This document shows, piece after piece, positions 1-9,389 of a DNA stretch of 64,000 nucleotides. The stretch is from NCBI GenBank assembly GCA_003460745.1, contig QTVU01000007.1, positions 28,197-92,196 on the forward strand, written 5' to 3'. The first letter of the stretch is position 1. Each line of letters begins with the position of its first letter. The notes beneath the pieces were generated by a model. It did not search any database and was not told the origin of the DNA. It saw only the letters and a program-made list of their open reading frames with translations. The DNA comes from Firmicutes bacterium AM55-24TS. Its GTDB lineage: Bacteria > Bacillota > Clostridia > UBA1381. Both the position numbers and the translations under genes were made by a program.

Positions 1-1631
1 ATTTCAAAGTGGAGATATGGCTCTAATAGTTCTGTCCCTGCTTTTTTTAAAGCCTGCTCCAATACGATAGGGGAAAGCAGCCGAAAGTCTGCGGGGGTAC
101 TTACAGGACTATAATACAATCCATATTCAAAACAGATTTTACAGTCTGTCACTTTCCATCCATACAGCCCCTGCTCGCAGCCATAAAGAACCCCCTCCAT
201 AACCGCATTTTGGAACGATTGATTTAAATATCCAAGTGAAACTCTGCTTTCATACTGCACTCCGCTTCCAATAGGGAGCGGCTCTATGGACAACCCGACA
301 GAAGCCCAGAAAGGATTTGGCGGGACTTCTATGTGGATGGTATATTCTGCTTTTCTAAGCGGTCTTTCCAGATAAATAACCGAAGGCTCTTTCATAGCCA
401 CGCCCACATGATATTTTTCTTCTAATAGCGAACAAATAACTTCTAACTGTACTTTTCCCAAAAAAGATAACATAATCTCATGTGTAACAGTATCAATGTC
501 AAAATGCAAAAGAGGGTCTGTATCAGCAATCTCTGCGAGGGCATTTAACAGGGCTTCCCTTTGCTCCGGCTTTTGCGGCTCTACCGTTGTCCGAAGTAAT
601 GGCATGGGATTATCAATCCATGTTTTGTGAGGCAGGAGTTTTTCATTTCCCAGAATGTCGTTCAGTTTCAAAGTATCATCAGCTAAAATAACAATTTCTC
701 CCGGACAGGCATGGTCAGCCGGGACGATTTCACCATTTGACGGAATACACATTTCTGTAATCTTTATTTTTTTCTTTTTTGACAGCAGCAGGGTATCCCG
801 TAAATGGAGCGTCCCATGATACAGGCGTAAATAAGAAAGCCGTTTTTTCCGCTCTGTATACTCAACCTTAAAAACATATCCACATAATTCAGACTGAATA
901 TCGTCTGTTTCTGTAATGAAAGTTTCTGTAACCGCTTCAATCAGTTTTTCTGTTCCTAAATTGTCTTTTGCACTCCCATGATAAACAGGAAACAAAGAGC
1001 AGCATCTGGTTCTTTTGCACTTTTCATATTGTAATTCCTGTATATCCAAAGAATCCTCTGCAACATATCGTTCTAATAGTTCATCGCTTCCGGAAATAAT
1101 CATATCCCATTTGTCCAAATCAGAAATATCGGTCATGGATATTTGGGGCGACAGGGAAACCTCCTGCATGACAATCATATCACTGGTAAGTTTGTCTTTA
1201 ATGCTTTGGTAAACACGCTGTAGGTCGATTCCATTTTGGTCTATCTTATTTATAAAGATAATTGTCGGAATGTTCATTTTCTGAAGCGCATGGAATAATA
1301 TACGCGTCTGTGCCTGTACGCCGTCTTTTGCCGAAATGACTAAAACAGCTCCGTCAAGGACAGATAAAGCACGGTATGCTTCGGTTAAAAAATCCATATG
1401 GCCTGGCGTATCTATAATGTTGACTTTTACATCCTCCCACTGAAAAGATGTCACTGCTGTCTGGATAGTGATTCCCCTTTGACGCTCCAAATTCATTGTA
1501 TCTGTCCTTGTTGTGCCTTCATCTACGCTCCCTAGTTCTGCAATTGCACCACTGGTATACAATAAACTTTCCGTTAATGTTGTCTTTCCTGCGTCAACGT
1601 GAGCCAGAATGCCTAAGTTAATTATTTTCAT
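1..1631 (-). CDS. tet(O/32/O): Tetracycline resistance ribosomal protection protein, tet(O/32/O)-like mosaic (3' end outside window)
   Basis: This is an EF-G-like GTPase that releases tetracycline from the ribosome. The visible 543 codons are open from an ATG preceded by AGGAGG; the family is about 639 residues long, so the last ~95 residues lie left of the window. The GTPase motifs are plain: AHVDAGKTT (G1), DTPGH (G3) and NKID (G4). From memory of the family, the first ~80 residues and the segment from [15 protein letters not shown] onward match Tet(O), while the middle (for example [20 protein letters not shown]) differs from Tet(O), Tet(M) and Tet(W) and resembles Tet(32). That would make it a Tet(O/32/O) mosaic. 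The leader upstream is of the tet(M)/Tn916 attenuator type. The class is certain; the exact mosaic name needs a database alignment. Confidence 0.93.
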   Translation of the reverse strand, partial: MKIINLGILAHVDAGKTTLTESLLYTSGAIAELGSVDEGTTRTDTMNLERQRGITIQTAVTSFQWEDVKVNIIDTPGHMDFLTEAYRALSVLDGAVLVISAKDGVQAQTRILFHALQKMNIPTIIFINKIDQNGIDLQRVYQSIKDKLTSDMIVMQEVSLSPQISMTDISDLDKWDMIISGSDELLERYVAEDSLDIQELQYEKCKRTRCCSLFPVYHGSAKDNLGTEKLIEAVTETFITETDDIQSELCGYVFKVEYTERKKRLSYLRLYHGTLHLRDTLLLSKKKKIKITEMCIPSNGEIVPADHACPGEIVILADDTLKLNDILGNEKLLPHKTWIDNPMPLLRTTVEPQKPEQREALLNALAEIADTDPLLHFDIDTVTHEIMLSFLGKVQLEVICSLLEEKYHVGVAMKEPSVIYLERPLRKAEYTIHIEVPPNPFWASVGLSIEPLPIGSGVQYESRVSLGYLNQSFQNAVMEGVLYGCEQGLYGWKVTDCKICFEYGLYYSPVSTPADFRLLSPIVLEQALKKAGTELLEPYLHFE

Positions 1632-1661
1632 GTGATTTTCCTCCTATCAACACCCAAAAAA

Positions 1662-1703
1662 GGGCATAAAAATACCCAGTGATAAATACTCCTATCACTG
1701 GGT
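1662..1703 (-). terminator. Attenuator hairpin of the tet leader
   Basis: Reading toward tet, ACCCAGTGATA (1703-1693) and TATCACTGGGT (1684-1674) form a perfect 11-bp stem, followed by ATTTTTATGCCC. This is the known tet(M)-type transcription attenuator. An upstream TACCCAGT (plus-strand complement at about 1777-1784) can compete for the ACTGGGT arm, giving an alternative antiterminator fold. Confidence 0.85.
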
Positions 1704-1855
1704 AAATAACTCCAATAGCCCCAAAACACTTATATGTTTTCGGGCATATAAAATTACATGATAAAAGTATTCTTAAACTGGGTACAAAAAACTAAGCCCC
1801 ATATTAAAAGTGAAACGGGACTGCTACTTTTTGTTCCCACTATCAAATTGACAGT

Positions 1856-1879
1856 TTATTTAAGAATACCTTGCCGCAT
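1856..1879 (-). CDS. tet leader peptide (MRQGILK)
   Basis: A seven-codon reading frame, MRQGILK then TAA, starts 33 nt downstream of the -10 box of a consensus promoter and is preceded by AAGGAG. The same short peptide is known ahead of tet(M)/tet(O)-type genes. Its last codons contain an 11-nt stretch (complement at 1859-1869) that is perfectly complementary to a stretch at 1767-1777. Ribosome position on the peptide would therefore decide which leader hairpins form. The regulatory role is inferred from the tet(M) model. Confidence 0.7.
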   Translation of the reverse strand: MRQGILK

Positions 1880-1911
1880 ATTTATTAACTCCTTGTCTAA
1901 TACTGAATCTA

Positions 1912-1940
1912 ATTATATTCCTTAACCCTTTATTTGTCAA
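1912..1940 (-). promoter_or_regulatory. Promoter of the tet leader and gene
   Basis: TTGACA (1940-1935) and TATAAT (1917-1912) are both perfect and separated by 17 bp. They point at the leader peptide and the tet gene. Confidence 0.9.
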
Positions 1941-2058
1941 GCCTATATTTAAAGAACATAATAGAAAACTGTTCTGACAGATTTAGAGTATGTGATATTT
2001 TACACAATAATATCAAGCAATATGAAAGATACTAAAGTCAAGCGAAAGAAAAAATGTT

Positions 2059-2391
2059 ATGGATTATTTGAAAACGGCAGATGAAATTGTTGATGTCTAT
2101 TTTGTCACATATATAGAGTCTTGTGATAAGAATAATAATTCACATTCTACATCTTGGAGAAATAGATATATAGGTCAAGACGGTGTTATCTATATTCTTA
2201 AGAATGGAAACAGACAATTCTTTGTTTGGCATCCTGTTGACGATGATTTTAAACCAATTACTTCTTTGGGAATTATTAGTTCCCGTGATGATTATTATAT
2301 TAAAAAGAACAATCTATTAGTAACAACTCAGAATTCCATTTACAAATTCAGGCTTATCAACAAGGAGGTGAACACTGATGATAAAACTTAA
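2059..2391 (+). CDS. Hypothetical protein
   Basis: I do not recognise this 110-residue product. It is acidic and rich in aromatic residues, with no signal peptide, membrane segment or clear motif. It sits on the plus strand, divergent from tet and convergent with the long conjugation operon. The ribosome site is weak (GCGAAAGAAAA upstream of the ATG). Its stop overlaps the start of the next gene by 14 nt, so the two look like a two-gene operon ended by the hairpin at 2629. A regulatory or accessory role of the ICE cargo is possible but unproven. Confidence 0.6.
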   Translation: MDYLKTADEIVDVYFVTYIESCDKNNNSHSTSWRNRYIGQDGVIYILKNGNRQFFVWHPVDDDFKPITSLGIISSRDDYYIKKNNLLVTTQNSIYKFRLINKEVNTDDKT

Positions 2392-2599
2392 CAAAATGGA
2401 ACAAAATGAATATAACGCTTTTATTGTTGCTGTTGTTCCTTCATTATTACCCGGCACATACCACTTTAGAGACTTTTTCACAAATAGAGTTACATCTGCA
2501 AGAATCGGTCGTAAATTCTATGAAGATGTTGTCAATGGTATATATCCGCATATTTCTCTTGTTGGGACAAAGGCTTCAGAAGGTTATATTTGTTCTTGA
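2378..2599 (+). CDS. Small hypothetical protein, DUF1413-like
   Basis: A 73-residue product starts at an ATG with AAGGAGGTG nine bases upstream, overlapping the end of the previous gene. The pattern EQNEYNAFIVAVVP...PGTYHFRDFF...IGRKFYEDVVNG recalls the small DUF1413-type proteins found on Firmicutes mobile elements. That family match is from memory and weak. An alternative frame (2406-2603) covers the same DNA but lacks a ribosome site. A hairpin terminator follows 30 nt after the stop. Confidence 0.65.
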   Translation: MIKLNKMEQNEYNAFIVAVVPSLLPGTYHFRDFFTNRVTSARIGRKFYEDVVNGIYPHISLVGTKASEGYICS

Positions 2600-2628
2600 G
2601 TAAATACCTGATTTCTCATAATGTACTT

Positions 2629-2659
2629 GATGGCTACTCAAACGAGCAGCCATCTTTTT
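2629..2659 (+). terminator. Intrinsic terminator after the plus-strand pair
   Basis: GATGGCT and AGCCATC pair around an inner CTC/GAG, followed by TTTTT. It ends transcription from the 2059-2599 operon and sits exactly at the stop of the convergent CHAP-domain gene. Confidence 0.75.
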
Positions 2660-4367
2660 AATATGCCGGAATACCGTATCCGTAGATAACAGAGCTTCCG
2701 ACAGGGTATGTTTTGGTTCTGCAAGTGTCGCCTGAGTTGCCCTCAACGGTATAGACTGTACCGTTTTCGCATTTCTGAACAATACCGGTGTGGTCTGTCA
2801 CACCGTCGCCCTCCCAGTCAAAGAAAATGATTGTACCGGGCGAAGGCTCATACGAACCGTCTGCCCACTGTCCTCGGTCTCTGAACCATTGTACACCGTT
2901 TACACAGCCGGCATACTTTGGAATAATACCGGCGTCGATATATCCGCACTCGTTAGCACACCAAGAGACGAAGCAGGCACACCATTCTACACGGGAGTCA
3001 AATCCGTACCAAGACCAGTAAGGCTGACCGCCTACATTACCCACCTGTGACAAGGCAACCGTTACGATTTGGTCGTCGCTGTATCCGATACCGTAAAGCA
3101 CCTGAGACCATAGTTGATTGTTTTCGTCCTTTAGCAGCTCGGCAAGATACTCTTTCTGCTCCTGATTAAATCCGTACATAGCCGCCATTTCATCAACGGT
3201 CTTGTGCGATACCGTGATATACAGGAAAGTTTCTGTTACTGTGGTTTCGGTCTGTACGATGTTGCCGTGTCCGTCGTCGCTTTCTTCGATTTCGGTATGG
3301 GTTTTCGTTTCCGTTCGGGAAGAAATATCGTTCATTTCCCAAAAAATATCCGACAGTAGCTGCTTCTTGGTTTCATCAACCGTAGCAACCTCCATCGGAT
3401 TGTCGGGGTCGGTATTCACTTTAACAGAATAGACCGCAAGAACATCTTTCCAAACAGCTCTGCTTCCGCTCATTTCAAGCACATCATAGCTTACAGAGTT
3501 CTTTTCCTGTTCCAATCGGTCATCATATTCCTGATTGATTTCCTGAACGACTGTCTGCATTGACATTCCCGTGCCGGAATCCTCTCCCGAAAAGAAGATA
3601 CCGAACACAGAACCTGCAATCAAGGCTACAAGACATAGCACAATAATTACTACCACCGCAACCCAACCGCCGGCAGCGATAGCGGCAATAAGACCTTTTA
3701 CCGCCGCTATGATTGCTTTTACTGCGGCAATGGTGGCTTTGGCTGCGGCTTTAATCGTAGCGGCTGTTGCTTTGGCTGTGGCTTTTGCCGCCTGTGCCGC
3801 TTTCTGCGAAGCCTTAACTGTCGCCTGAGCTGTTTTCTGTGCCGCTTTTGCCGCTTGCTGACTGGTTTTTATCGCAGTCTTTGCAGTCTGCTCAGCCGTC
3901 TTAACCGATTTCTGTGCGGTCTTTGTTGCTTCTTTTCCGGCAAACTTAATGGTTTTCTTTCCGGAGGAAGTGGCAGACTGCTTTATGGTCTTTTCCGCCT
4001 TATCGACAGTCTTAATCGCAGAGCTTGTGTTTTGCGAAGCCTGTTTTCTCAAAGACTGCTCGGCTCGCTGCTGCTTGAAACGCTGAATACCGTCCTTTGC
4101 GGTGCGGATATTCTCTTTTGTGGTTTCAAGTCCCTTTCGTCCCGCCTTGTCAAACGCATAGGCACCATCGTGAAACACCTCGTCAATACCGCTTTCCAGT
4201 TTATCGGAAGCGTATTCCTCGGCAGAACTGCTGTTGGCATTTACCGACCGCTCCGCCTTTTCTTTTGTTGCGATATACGCCTGCTTCATTCGTTGGGTTG
4301 CGACGGCAGCCTTATCTATTGTTCGTATCGTACCTTTTGCATTGTCTTTCGTTTTAATATCAGCCAT
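2658..4367 (-). CDS. CD1108-family conjugation protein with CHAP-type cell-wall hydrolase domain
   Basis: This is a 569-residue membrane-anchored peptidoglycan hydrolase expected to open the wall for the mating channel. Residues 1-225 are cytoplasmic and highly Ala/Lys/Thr-rich, with repeats such as [20 protein letters not shown]. One membrane segment ([20 protein letters not shown]) lies near residue 235. The outer part ends in a CHAP/NlpC-like domain with the likely catalytic Cys in WCACFVSWC (about 465) and His in DHTGIVQ (about 525). The start is the ATG after AAGGAGGGATTGT. It is the last gene of the leftward transfer operon, after a sortase and virB4. Tn1549-type elements carry a CHAP or NlpC/P60 protein in this position. 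Confidence 0.88.
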   Translation of the reverse strand: MADIKTKDNAKGTIRTIDKAAVATQRMKQAYIATKEKAERSVNANSSSAEEYASDKLESGIDEVFHDGAYAFDKAGRKGLETTKENIRTAKDGIQRFKQQRAEQSLRKQASQNTSSAIKTVDKAEKTIKQSATSSGKKTIKFAGKEATKTAQKSVKTAEQTAKTAIKTSQQAAKAAQKTAQATVKASQKAAQAAKATAKATAATIKAAAKATIAAVKAIIAAVKGLIAAIAAGGWVAVVVIIVLCLVALIAGSVFGIFFSGEDSGTGMSMQTVVQEINQEYDDRLEQEKNSVSYDVLEMSGSRAVWKDVLAVYSVKVNTDPDNPMEVATVDETKKQLLSDIFWEMNDISSRTETKTHTEIEESDDGHGNIVQTETTVTETFLYITVSHKTVDEMAAMYGFNQEQKEYLAELLKDENNQLWSQVLYGIGYSDDQIVTVALSQVGNVGGQPYWSWYGFDSRVEWCACFVSWCANECGYIDAGIIPKYAGCVNGVQWFRDRGQWADGSYEPSPGTIIFFDWEGDGVTDHTGIVQKCENGTVYTVEGNSGDTCRTKTYPVGSSVIYGYGIPAY

Positions 4368-4407
4368 ACAATCCCTCCTTCCTATGCAGGCTGAACTACC
4401 TGTTGTA

Positions 4408-5178
4408 TTATTCGTTTATTAGCTTCGCCACTACAACAAGTCTGCCGTTTGTCCGGGAATACTCACAGGTGGAAAGGGTCAGGAGCTTGTCGCCGTATTC
4501 GGCGGTTATGCCGGTTTCGTAAAGCGACAGTTTCTTGCACTTCTCAACATAGGCAGTGAAATCCTCGGCGGTGTCCGCATTGACGAACTGATAATATTTG
4601 AAGCTGTCGGGACTATCCGTATATACTACGGTTTTGAACACGGCAATTACTTCATAGGTCTGTCTATCGGTCAGCGTATCAAAGGATACTGTTTTGTGCT
4701 TTTCCCAAAAGCTCTTGTCCTTGAATTTCATAAGACCGGCGAACATAGAGCCGTCGTTCATATGATGACCGTAGATAATGATATTGTCGCTTGGCAGTTC
4801 CATATCGCAGTTTTCCTGAACATAAGGACAGCCGTAGTCGGTGTATGCCTTATCAAAGCCGTGCTTCAGATAGAAGTTCGGGTTGTCCTTTGACTGCATA
4901 ACGGGATAATTGATTTTTGTGTCCTCAACCTTAATCCAGCCGACCATATCGTTATTTTGCAGATAAAGCTCCTGATACTCCGGGATAAAGGTCTTTTCTT
5001 CGGAGTAGTTCATCAGCTCTGTGGTTTCTTCAGGCTCGGTCTCCACAACCTCAATCAGATTGTCGTACATCTCAGCCTGCTTTGCAGAGTCGCAATAGTG
5101 CTTGATGAGAAAACCTGAACTGACGGCAAATACAATGCTGAAAGCACAGATTATGGCAATATAGATTTTGTTTTTCAT
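4408..5178 (-). CDS. srtB: Class B sortase (ICE-borne)
   Basis: A 256-residue transpeptidase that would attach proteins carrying a PKTG-type signal to the cell wall. An N-terminal membrane anchor (IYIAIICAFSIVFAVSSGFLI) is followed by the sortase barrel. The catalytic His is in YGHHMNDG and the Cys in LSTCEYSRTNGR, with the Arg in that last motif. I chose the second in-frame ATG because GAAAGGAAA lies just before it; an ATG 18 nt upstream has no ribosome site. It lies between virB4 and the CHAP hydrolase. The large adhesin of this element ends in TPKTG and is the obvious substrate. A second, chromosomal class B sortase is at 36.2 kb. Confidence 0.93.
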   Translation of the reverse strand: MKNKIYIAIICAFSIVFAVSSGFLIKHYCDSAKQAEMYDNLIEVVETEPEETTELMNYSEEKTFIPEYQELYLQNNDMVGWIKVEDTKINYPVMQSKDNPNFYLKHGFDKAYTDYGCPYVQENCDMELPSDNIIIYGHHMNDGSMFAGLMKFKDKSFWEKHKTVSFDTLTDRQTYEVIAVFKTVVYTDSPDSFKYYQFVNADTAEDFTAYVEKCKKLSLYETGITAEYGDKLLTLSTCEYSRTNGRLVVVAKLINE

Positions 5179-5215
5179 AGGTGTTTCCTTTCTCATTTAC
5201 AGAATAGGGCAAGGG

Positions 5216-7549
5216 TTATGCACCCTCGCCCGGTTTGGTTGTCATCAGCTTATACAGCTTCGTATTCTTCGGGAACTTATTTGCAAACGGCACAAGCGAA
5301 CTGCCGACCTTAATCAATCCGTGTCCTGCGTCAACATTCGTGATATACGAAAGCTGGAGGTCAGAAATGTTAAGGAGCTTTGCAAGCTCAATTCTGTCGG
5401 TTGACGCCTGATTGAGCATAATCAAAAACTCGCTGTTTGCAAGCATAGTTCTCGCTGTATGGCTCTGCAAAAGGTCGTCCACATTCTGTGTAATGCCGGT
5501 GGCATAAGCGCCGTACTTTCTTACACGCTTCCAAAGCGTAAACAGGAAGTTTGCAGAATACTCGTGCTGGAACAGGAGGTAGATTTCATCAATGAAGATA
5601 AAGGTCTGCTTACCTTTAGCACGGTTCTGTGTAATACGGTTCAGAATAGAGTCGAGGACGACAAGCATACCGATAGGCATAAGCTGCTTGCCGAGGTCAA
5701 GAATGTCATAACAGATAAGTCGGTTATCCGTATCAACATTGGTTGGCTTTGCAAAGGTATTCAAAGAACCGTGAGTAAACAGCTCGATAGCAAGGGCGAT
5801 TTCCTTTGCTTCCGGCTCGTCCTGTTTCAAAAGCTCCGCACGAAAATCCTGCAAGGTAGGAACAGTACCGGTATATCCTCTCTGCTGATAGTCTCGGTAA
5901 ACACTTGCCGTACAACGGTCGATGATAGATTTCTGCTTTGCTCCGAGGTTTGTACCGCCGATAAGCTGTTCGCAAAGGGACATAATGAACTCGGATTTCA
6001 GGATAACCGGGTTTGCTCCGTCGCCGTATTCCTTGTTCATATCCATCGCATTGATATGGCTCGGAGAAGTAGCGGAAATATTGATTATTTCGCCGCCGAG
6101 AGCTTTTACAAGCTGCGAATACTCTCGCTCAGGGTCTATGATAATAACATCTGCATTGGAGGAAAGAATGATATTTTCAATTTCACCCTTTGCCGCAAAG
6201 GATTTTCCGCCGCCGGATACGCCGAGAATAAAAGAGTTGCCGTTGAGTAGCTGTCTGCGGTCGGCAATAATCATATTTTTACTGATGACATTCTGACCGT
6301 AGTAAATGCCGTTTTCGTGGTAAATGTCCTGAACCCTGAAGGGAATAAAGACCGCAAGGCTTTCTGTGGTAAGGGTTCTGAATGCGTCAATCTTGCGTGT
6401 TCCAAAGGGCATAGCCGTATTCAGTCCGTCCATCTGCTGATACTTGAGAACGGCAAACTGGCACAAATGCTTTCTTGCCGTAGTAAGCAGAGCTTCGGTG
6501 TCGTTATCAAGCTGTTCTTTGGAGTCCGCAGTATGAACCATAGTGAGTACAGCGAACATCATTCGCTGATCACGAGTGGTAAGGTCATCAAGGAACTCCT
6601 TCATTTCCTTTTTCTGCTGTTCCATATCATACGGAACGGTAGCGGAAAAGTTATTGTTCTGATTCTGCTTTCTCTGCCAGTTGGTTATATTCGTCTCAAC
6701 CCCAAGCAGTCTGCTCTCTGCTTCTCGCACCGCTTCATCGGTAGGAACAGGTACGATGTCAATGGACATCATCAGGTTGCGGTTCAGGTCGGTAAGCTCG
6801 GCTACCATACTGTCCTTGATATAGGAAGCGTACTCACGAAGAAAAAGGACTCTCCCGTAACGGTTTCCCATTTTGAAGTAGTCCTTTTCAAATTCCATTG
6901 TATCGGGGCAAACATAATCCTTGAAATCGTGTCCCTTCTTTCTCGTTTCCTTAATATTGAAGTGGTAGGCGGTTTCCTCCCCGACACGGAAGAAATCGTG
7001 GACAATTCTCAGTCTCTCATCGGTTTCAAGCTCCACACATTTGCTTCCGAGTCTTGCAAAGTGGGCAATCAGGTCAGCACCGACACGGGCAAAATAGGTT
7101 CGTGCGTCCTCCACGCTCTTTTTATTGATGGAGATAGTAACATATTTATCCTGAACGATGGCATTTGCCCCGGTTGCCTTGTCGAGAAGCATTTTGTTAT
7201 ATTCCTCTCGGTAAACATCAAGCTCATCGCCGGTTTCGGGGATAAGAATGGTTTTCTCAAAGTCAAGACGGTTAAGCCGTCTGTTGTTGATAGTCAGCTT
7301 TGTAGTAGCTCCGCTGTCAAGAGAGTTGAGAAGCTCGGAGTATTCAAGGAACATTGCTTCCTTATCCTCACGGCTCGCTACGGCATAGTTAATATCCGTG
7401 AACTTGAAGCTTTTGGAATACTTGTCCTTGCCTACACGGAAAATGCCGTCATCATAAATAGCGGTAATGGGAATACAATCCTGTACGCCCTTTGGTACTA
7501 CGAACTTTTCTTTGTCCTGCTTTAACAGGTTTGTAAGAGTTTTAATCAT
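5216..7549 (-). CDS. virB4: VirB4-type conjugal transfer ATPase (CD1110 family)
   Basis: This 777-residue ATPase powers assembly of, or transport through, the type IV secretion channel. The Walker A motif GVSGGGKS is near residue 445 and a Walker B-like FIFIDEIYLLF near 645. It is soluble, consistent with peripheral attachment to the inner face of the membrane. The start ATG overlaps the stop of prgI (ATGA), which implies translational coupling. Its neighbours are PrgI upstream and sortase and CHAP hydrolase downstream. This gene order is typical of Tn1549-like ICEs. Confidence 0.95.
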   Translation of the reverse strand: MIKTLTNLLKQDKEKFVVPKGVQDCIPITAIYDDGIFRVGKDKYSKSFKFTDINYAVASREDKEAMFLEYSELLNSLDSGATTKLTINNRRLNRLDFEKTILIPETGDELDVYREEYNKMLLDKATGANAIVQDKYVTISINKKSVEDARTYFARVGADLIAHFARLGSKCVELETDERLRIVHDFFRVGEETAYHFNIKETRKKGHDFKDYVCPDTMEFEKDYFKMGNRYGRVLFLREYASYIKDSMVAELTDLNRNLMMSIDIVPVPTDEAVREAESRLLGVETNITNWQRKQNQNNNFSATVPYDMEQQKKEMKEFLDDLTTRDQRMMFAVLTMVHTADSKEQLDNDTEALLTTARKHLCQFAVLKYQQMDGLNTAMPFGTRKIDAFRTLTTESLAVFIPFRVQDIYHENGIYYGQNVISKNMIIADRRQLLNGNSFILGVSGGGKSFAAKGEIENIILSSNADVIIIDPEREYSQLVKALGGEIINISATSPSHINAMDMNKEYGDGANPVILKSEFIMSLCEQLIGGTNLGAKQKSIIDRCTASVYRDYQQRGYTGTVPTLQDFRAELLKQDEPEAKEIALAIELFTHGSLNTFAKPTNVDTDNRLICYDILDLGKQLMPIGMLVVLDSILNRITQNRAKGKQTFIFIDEIYLLFQHEYSANFLFTLWKRVRKYGAYATGITQNVDDLLQSHTARTMLANSEFLIMLNQASTDRIELAKLLNISDLQLSYITNVDAGHGLIKVGSSLVPFANKFPKNTKLYKLMTTKPGEGA

Positions 7550-7907
7550 TGTTCTTATAAGCCTCCTTCTGTTTTTGTTCGATTGTCGGTTTCATCAATT
7601 CGTAATAGGTGTTGGTGGAATGAAAGACCAGCTTTTTCGGCATAAGGAACTCGGACTTTATCCACGCCCATATAAATTTCTCAGCCGTCATTCCGTTGTA
7701 TTTCACAAAGCCGAGAGCCGCAAAAGGGGCAGCTCCCAAAATGCACACCCACGATACAGTTTCTGTTCCGAGGTACGGTTTTAGGAGGAAGTAAAGTCCT
7801 ACCGCTACCGCACAGGCGAGGACAGAAAAAATGAACTGTCTGAGCGACAGTCCAAAAAACATTGACTCTGTGTAATTTCGTATCTCTCGGTTAATTTTGA
7901 CTTCCAT
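7542..7907 (-). CDS. prgI: PrgI-family membrane protein of the transfer channel
   Basis: A 121-residue protein with two closely spaced membrane segments (about residues 22-65) and a conserved cytosolic C-terminus. It matches the PrgI family, which pairs with VirB4 in Gram-positive conjugation systems and takes the place of VirB3/TcpE. The ATG follows AAAGGAGCTTTTG; a TTG directly before it is not needed. It overlaps virB4 downstream and abuts the cysteine-rich gene upstream. Confidence 0.9.
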   Translation of the reverse strand: MEVKINREIRNYTESMFFGLSLRQFIFSVLACAVAVGLYFLLKPYLGTETVSWVCILGAAPFAALGFVKYNGMTAEKFIWAWIKSEFLMPKKLVFHSTNTYYELMKPTIEQKQKEAYKNND

Positions 7908-8092
7908 CAAAAGCTCCTTTCTCTGCGATATGCTTGTTTTGCGTGACGGATTTCATCAGAGCAGACGCAGGTGTCCGCAAGGCAAATCACATTGCCGTTT
8001 TTCTTTCCTCCGTAATACACACAATATTTGCAGTCGCAGTCGGCAGGCGTATAGCCCTGCCATCTATCGTTATTATTCTTGTTTTTCTTCAT
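7907..8092 (-). CDS. Small cysteine-rich ICE protein
   Basis: A 61-residue basic protein with seven cysteines arranged as CDCKYC...C...CVC, a pattern that suggests a zinc or metal site. No signal peptide or membrane segment is visible. GGGAGG precedes the ATG. It is squeezed between the VirB6-like gene and prgI with a stop/start junction, so it is clearly part of the transfer operon. Function unknown. Confidence 0.75.
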   Translation of the reverse strand: MKKNKNNNDRWQGYTPADCDCKYCVYYGGKKNGNVICLADTCVCSDEIRHAKQAYRRERSF

Positions 8093-8106
8093 CAGAGAAC
8101 CTCCCG

Positions 8107-8943
8107 TTATAAGCCCATCATTTCACGGATAATTCGGTCGCTCATCTTAACCGCACCGACAAGCACAAGCATATTGAATACCAGTTCGCCGATATATGCC
8201 CATACCTGAGTAACGGCTGCTGCGTCAGGGTTCACTACCGGCGGCGTAGAAGCAAATAGGGAGAAGATGATACAAGCAAGTACAATTACTGCTCCCTCAA
8301 GCAAAACGGCACAGTAGCTCTTTATAAAGCTCTTACCCACATTCTGCGACGGTTCTCCGGCAAATGTGGAAAGCGGTATCGGAGCGAGAGCAGTGTACAT
8401 ATACAGCTTGAAAAATCGTCCGTACACCGTCATTATCATAATGAACGACAAGACCGTGATAAACAGTCCGCCGATAAGAGTAACCGCCCACAATGGGATA
8501 CTTTCAAAAAATCCGCAGCTTTCAATGGTTGTTACCATTTCAGCAGGTAAAGTTGTTTGATTGGGCGTACCGAATCCCGCAGATGTCATAATGGTTGAAA
8601 TCGTACCTTGTACGATGTCGAACAGGGCAAGCATAAGCTCCAGCCCGTAGGTAATCACACCTTTGGCAATGGCAAAGCGGATAAACAGCTTTAATGCGTG
8701 TTCCGGTTTCTTTACATCGGTAAAACTTCCGCAGGTGCGAACCACACCGACAACAAAAAACAGAACAAGCAGGGCAAGACCGATAGCCTGAACTGCTCCG
8801 TTGATATTCACCATTACCGACCAAATACTGCCGCCTTTGAACTGTTGCGGCGAAGTGGTTAGCAACTGCCATATTTCCGAAAGCTTGCTGTTCCAAGTTT
8901 CAAGGGCATTTTCGAGGTTCTGAACTACCCAGTTATCACTCAT
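8107..8943 (-). CDS. VirB6/TrbL-like polytopic transfer protein (CD1112 family)
   Basis: A 278-residue integral membrane protein with about six hydrophobic segments, including AIGLALLVLFFVVGVVR, LIGGLFITVLSFIMIMTVY and AVLLEGAVIVLACIIFSLF. It is expected to form the inner part of the mating channel. The family assignment rests on the conserved start (NLENALETWNSKLSEIWQLL), the length, and the position between Maff2 and PrgI. AAGGAGGTG precedes the ATG. Confidence 0.9.
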   Translation of the reverse strand: MSDNWVVQNLENALETWNSKLSEIWQLLTTSPQQFKGGSIWSVMVNINGAVQAIGLALLVLFFVVGVVRTCGSFTDVKKPEHALKLFIRFAIAKGVITYGLELMLALFDIVQGTISTIMTSAGFGTPNQTTLPAEMVTTIESCGFFESIPLWAVTLIGGLFITVLSFIMIMTVYGRFFKLYMYTALAPIPLSTFAGEPSQNVGKSFIKSYCAVLLEGAVIVLACIIFSLFASTPPVVNPDAAAVTQVWAYIGELVFNMLVLVGAVKMSDRIIREMMGL

Positions 8944-9015
8944 CTGTTTGCACCTCCTTTAAGATTAGGGCATACCTGAAATGCCAGGTATGCCCCGTTT
9001 GATAACTGTGTTCTC

Positions 9016-9375
9016 TTAACCGGTAATAAGGGTAAGGATTTCCTTTGCAAAGGTAATGATGATACCGCCTGCAAGAGTCAGGAAACCGTTGGCTCTCTGA
9101 GACGGGTCGTGAGACTTCAAAGAGAGACCGACCTGAACGATACCGAAGCCAAGCAGGATAAGACCGATGGCACGGATAAGACCGAAGATGAAATCGGACA
9201 GATTGTTGACTACGGTAATCGGGTCGCTGGCGGCAAAAGCGGTAACGCTCATACCGCAAACAAGAGTTGCTGCTGCGATTACGGCGCAGTAAGCACGGAA
9301 GCCTTTCTGAACCTTTCCGGTCATAGGCAGCTTCTGAGTAGTTTTCTTTTCGTTGTTCTTCTTAAAAATGTTCAT
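9016..9375 (-). CDS. Maff2-family mobile element membrane protein (possible VirB2-like pilin)
   Basis: A 119-residue protein with a signal-like first hydrophobic segment ending AFAA and a second one (FIFGLIRAIGLILLGFGIVQVGLSL), then a hydrophobic C-terminus. It belongs to the Maff2 group found beside the coupling protein in Tn1549-like ICEs. A pilin-like or channel-lining role is inferred from size and topology only. GGAGGAAAACACA precedes the ATG. Confidence 0.88.
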   Translation of the reverse strand: MNIFKKNNEKKTTQKLPMTGKVQKGFRAYCAVIAAATLVCGMSVTAFAASDPITVVNNLSDFIFGLIRAIGLILLGFGIVQVGLSLKSHDPSQRANGFLTLAGGIIITFAKEILTLITG

Positions 9376-9389
9376 TGTGTTTTCCTCCG

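Noticed and set aside
6317..7525. 402-codon plus-strand frame opposite virB4
   Set aside because: Shadow of a clear VirB4 gene; no ribosome site.
8540..9259. Cysteine- and arginine-rich frames on the minus strand within the VirB6-like and Maff2 genes
   Set aside because: No ribosome sites and unnatural composition, unlike the supported overprinted tnpV.
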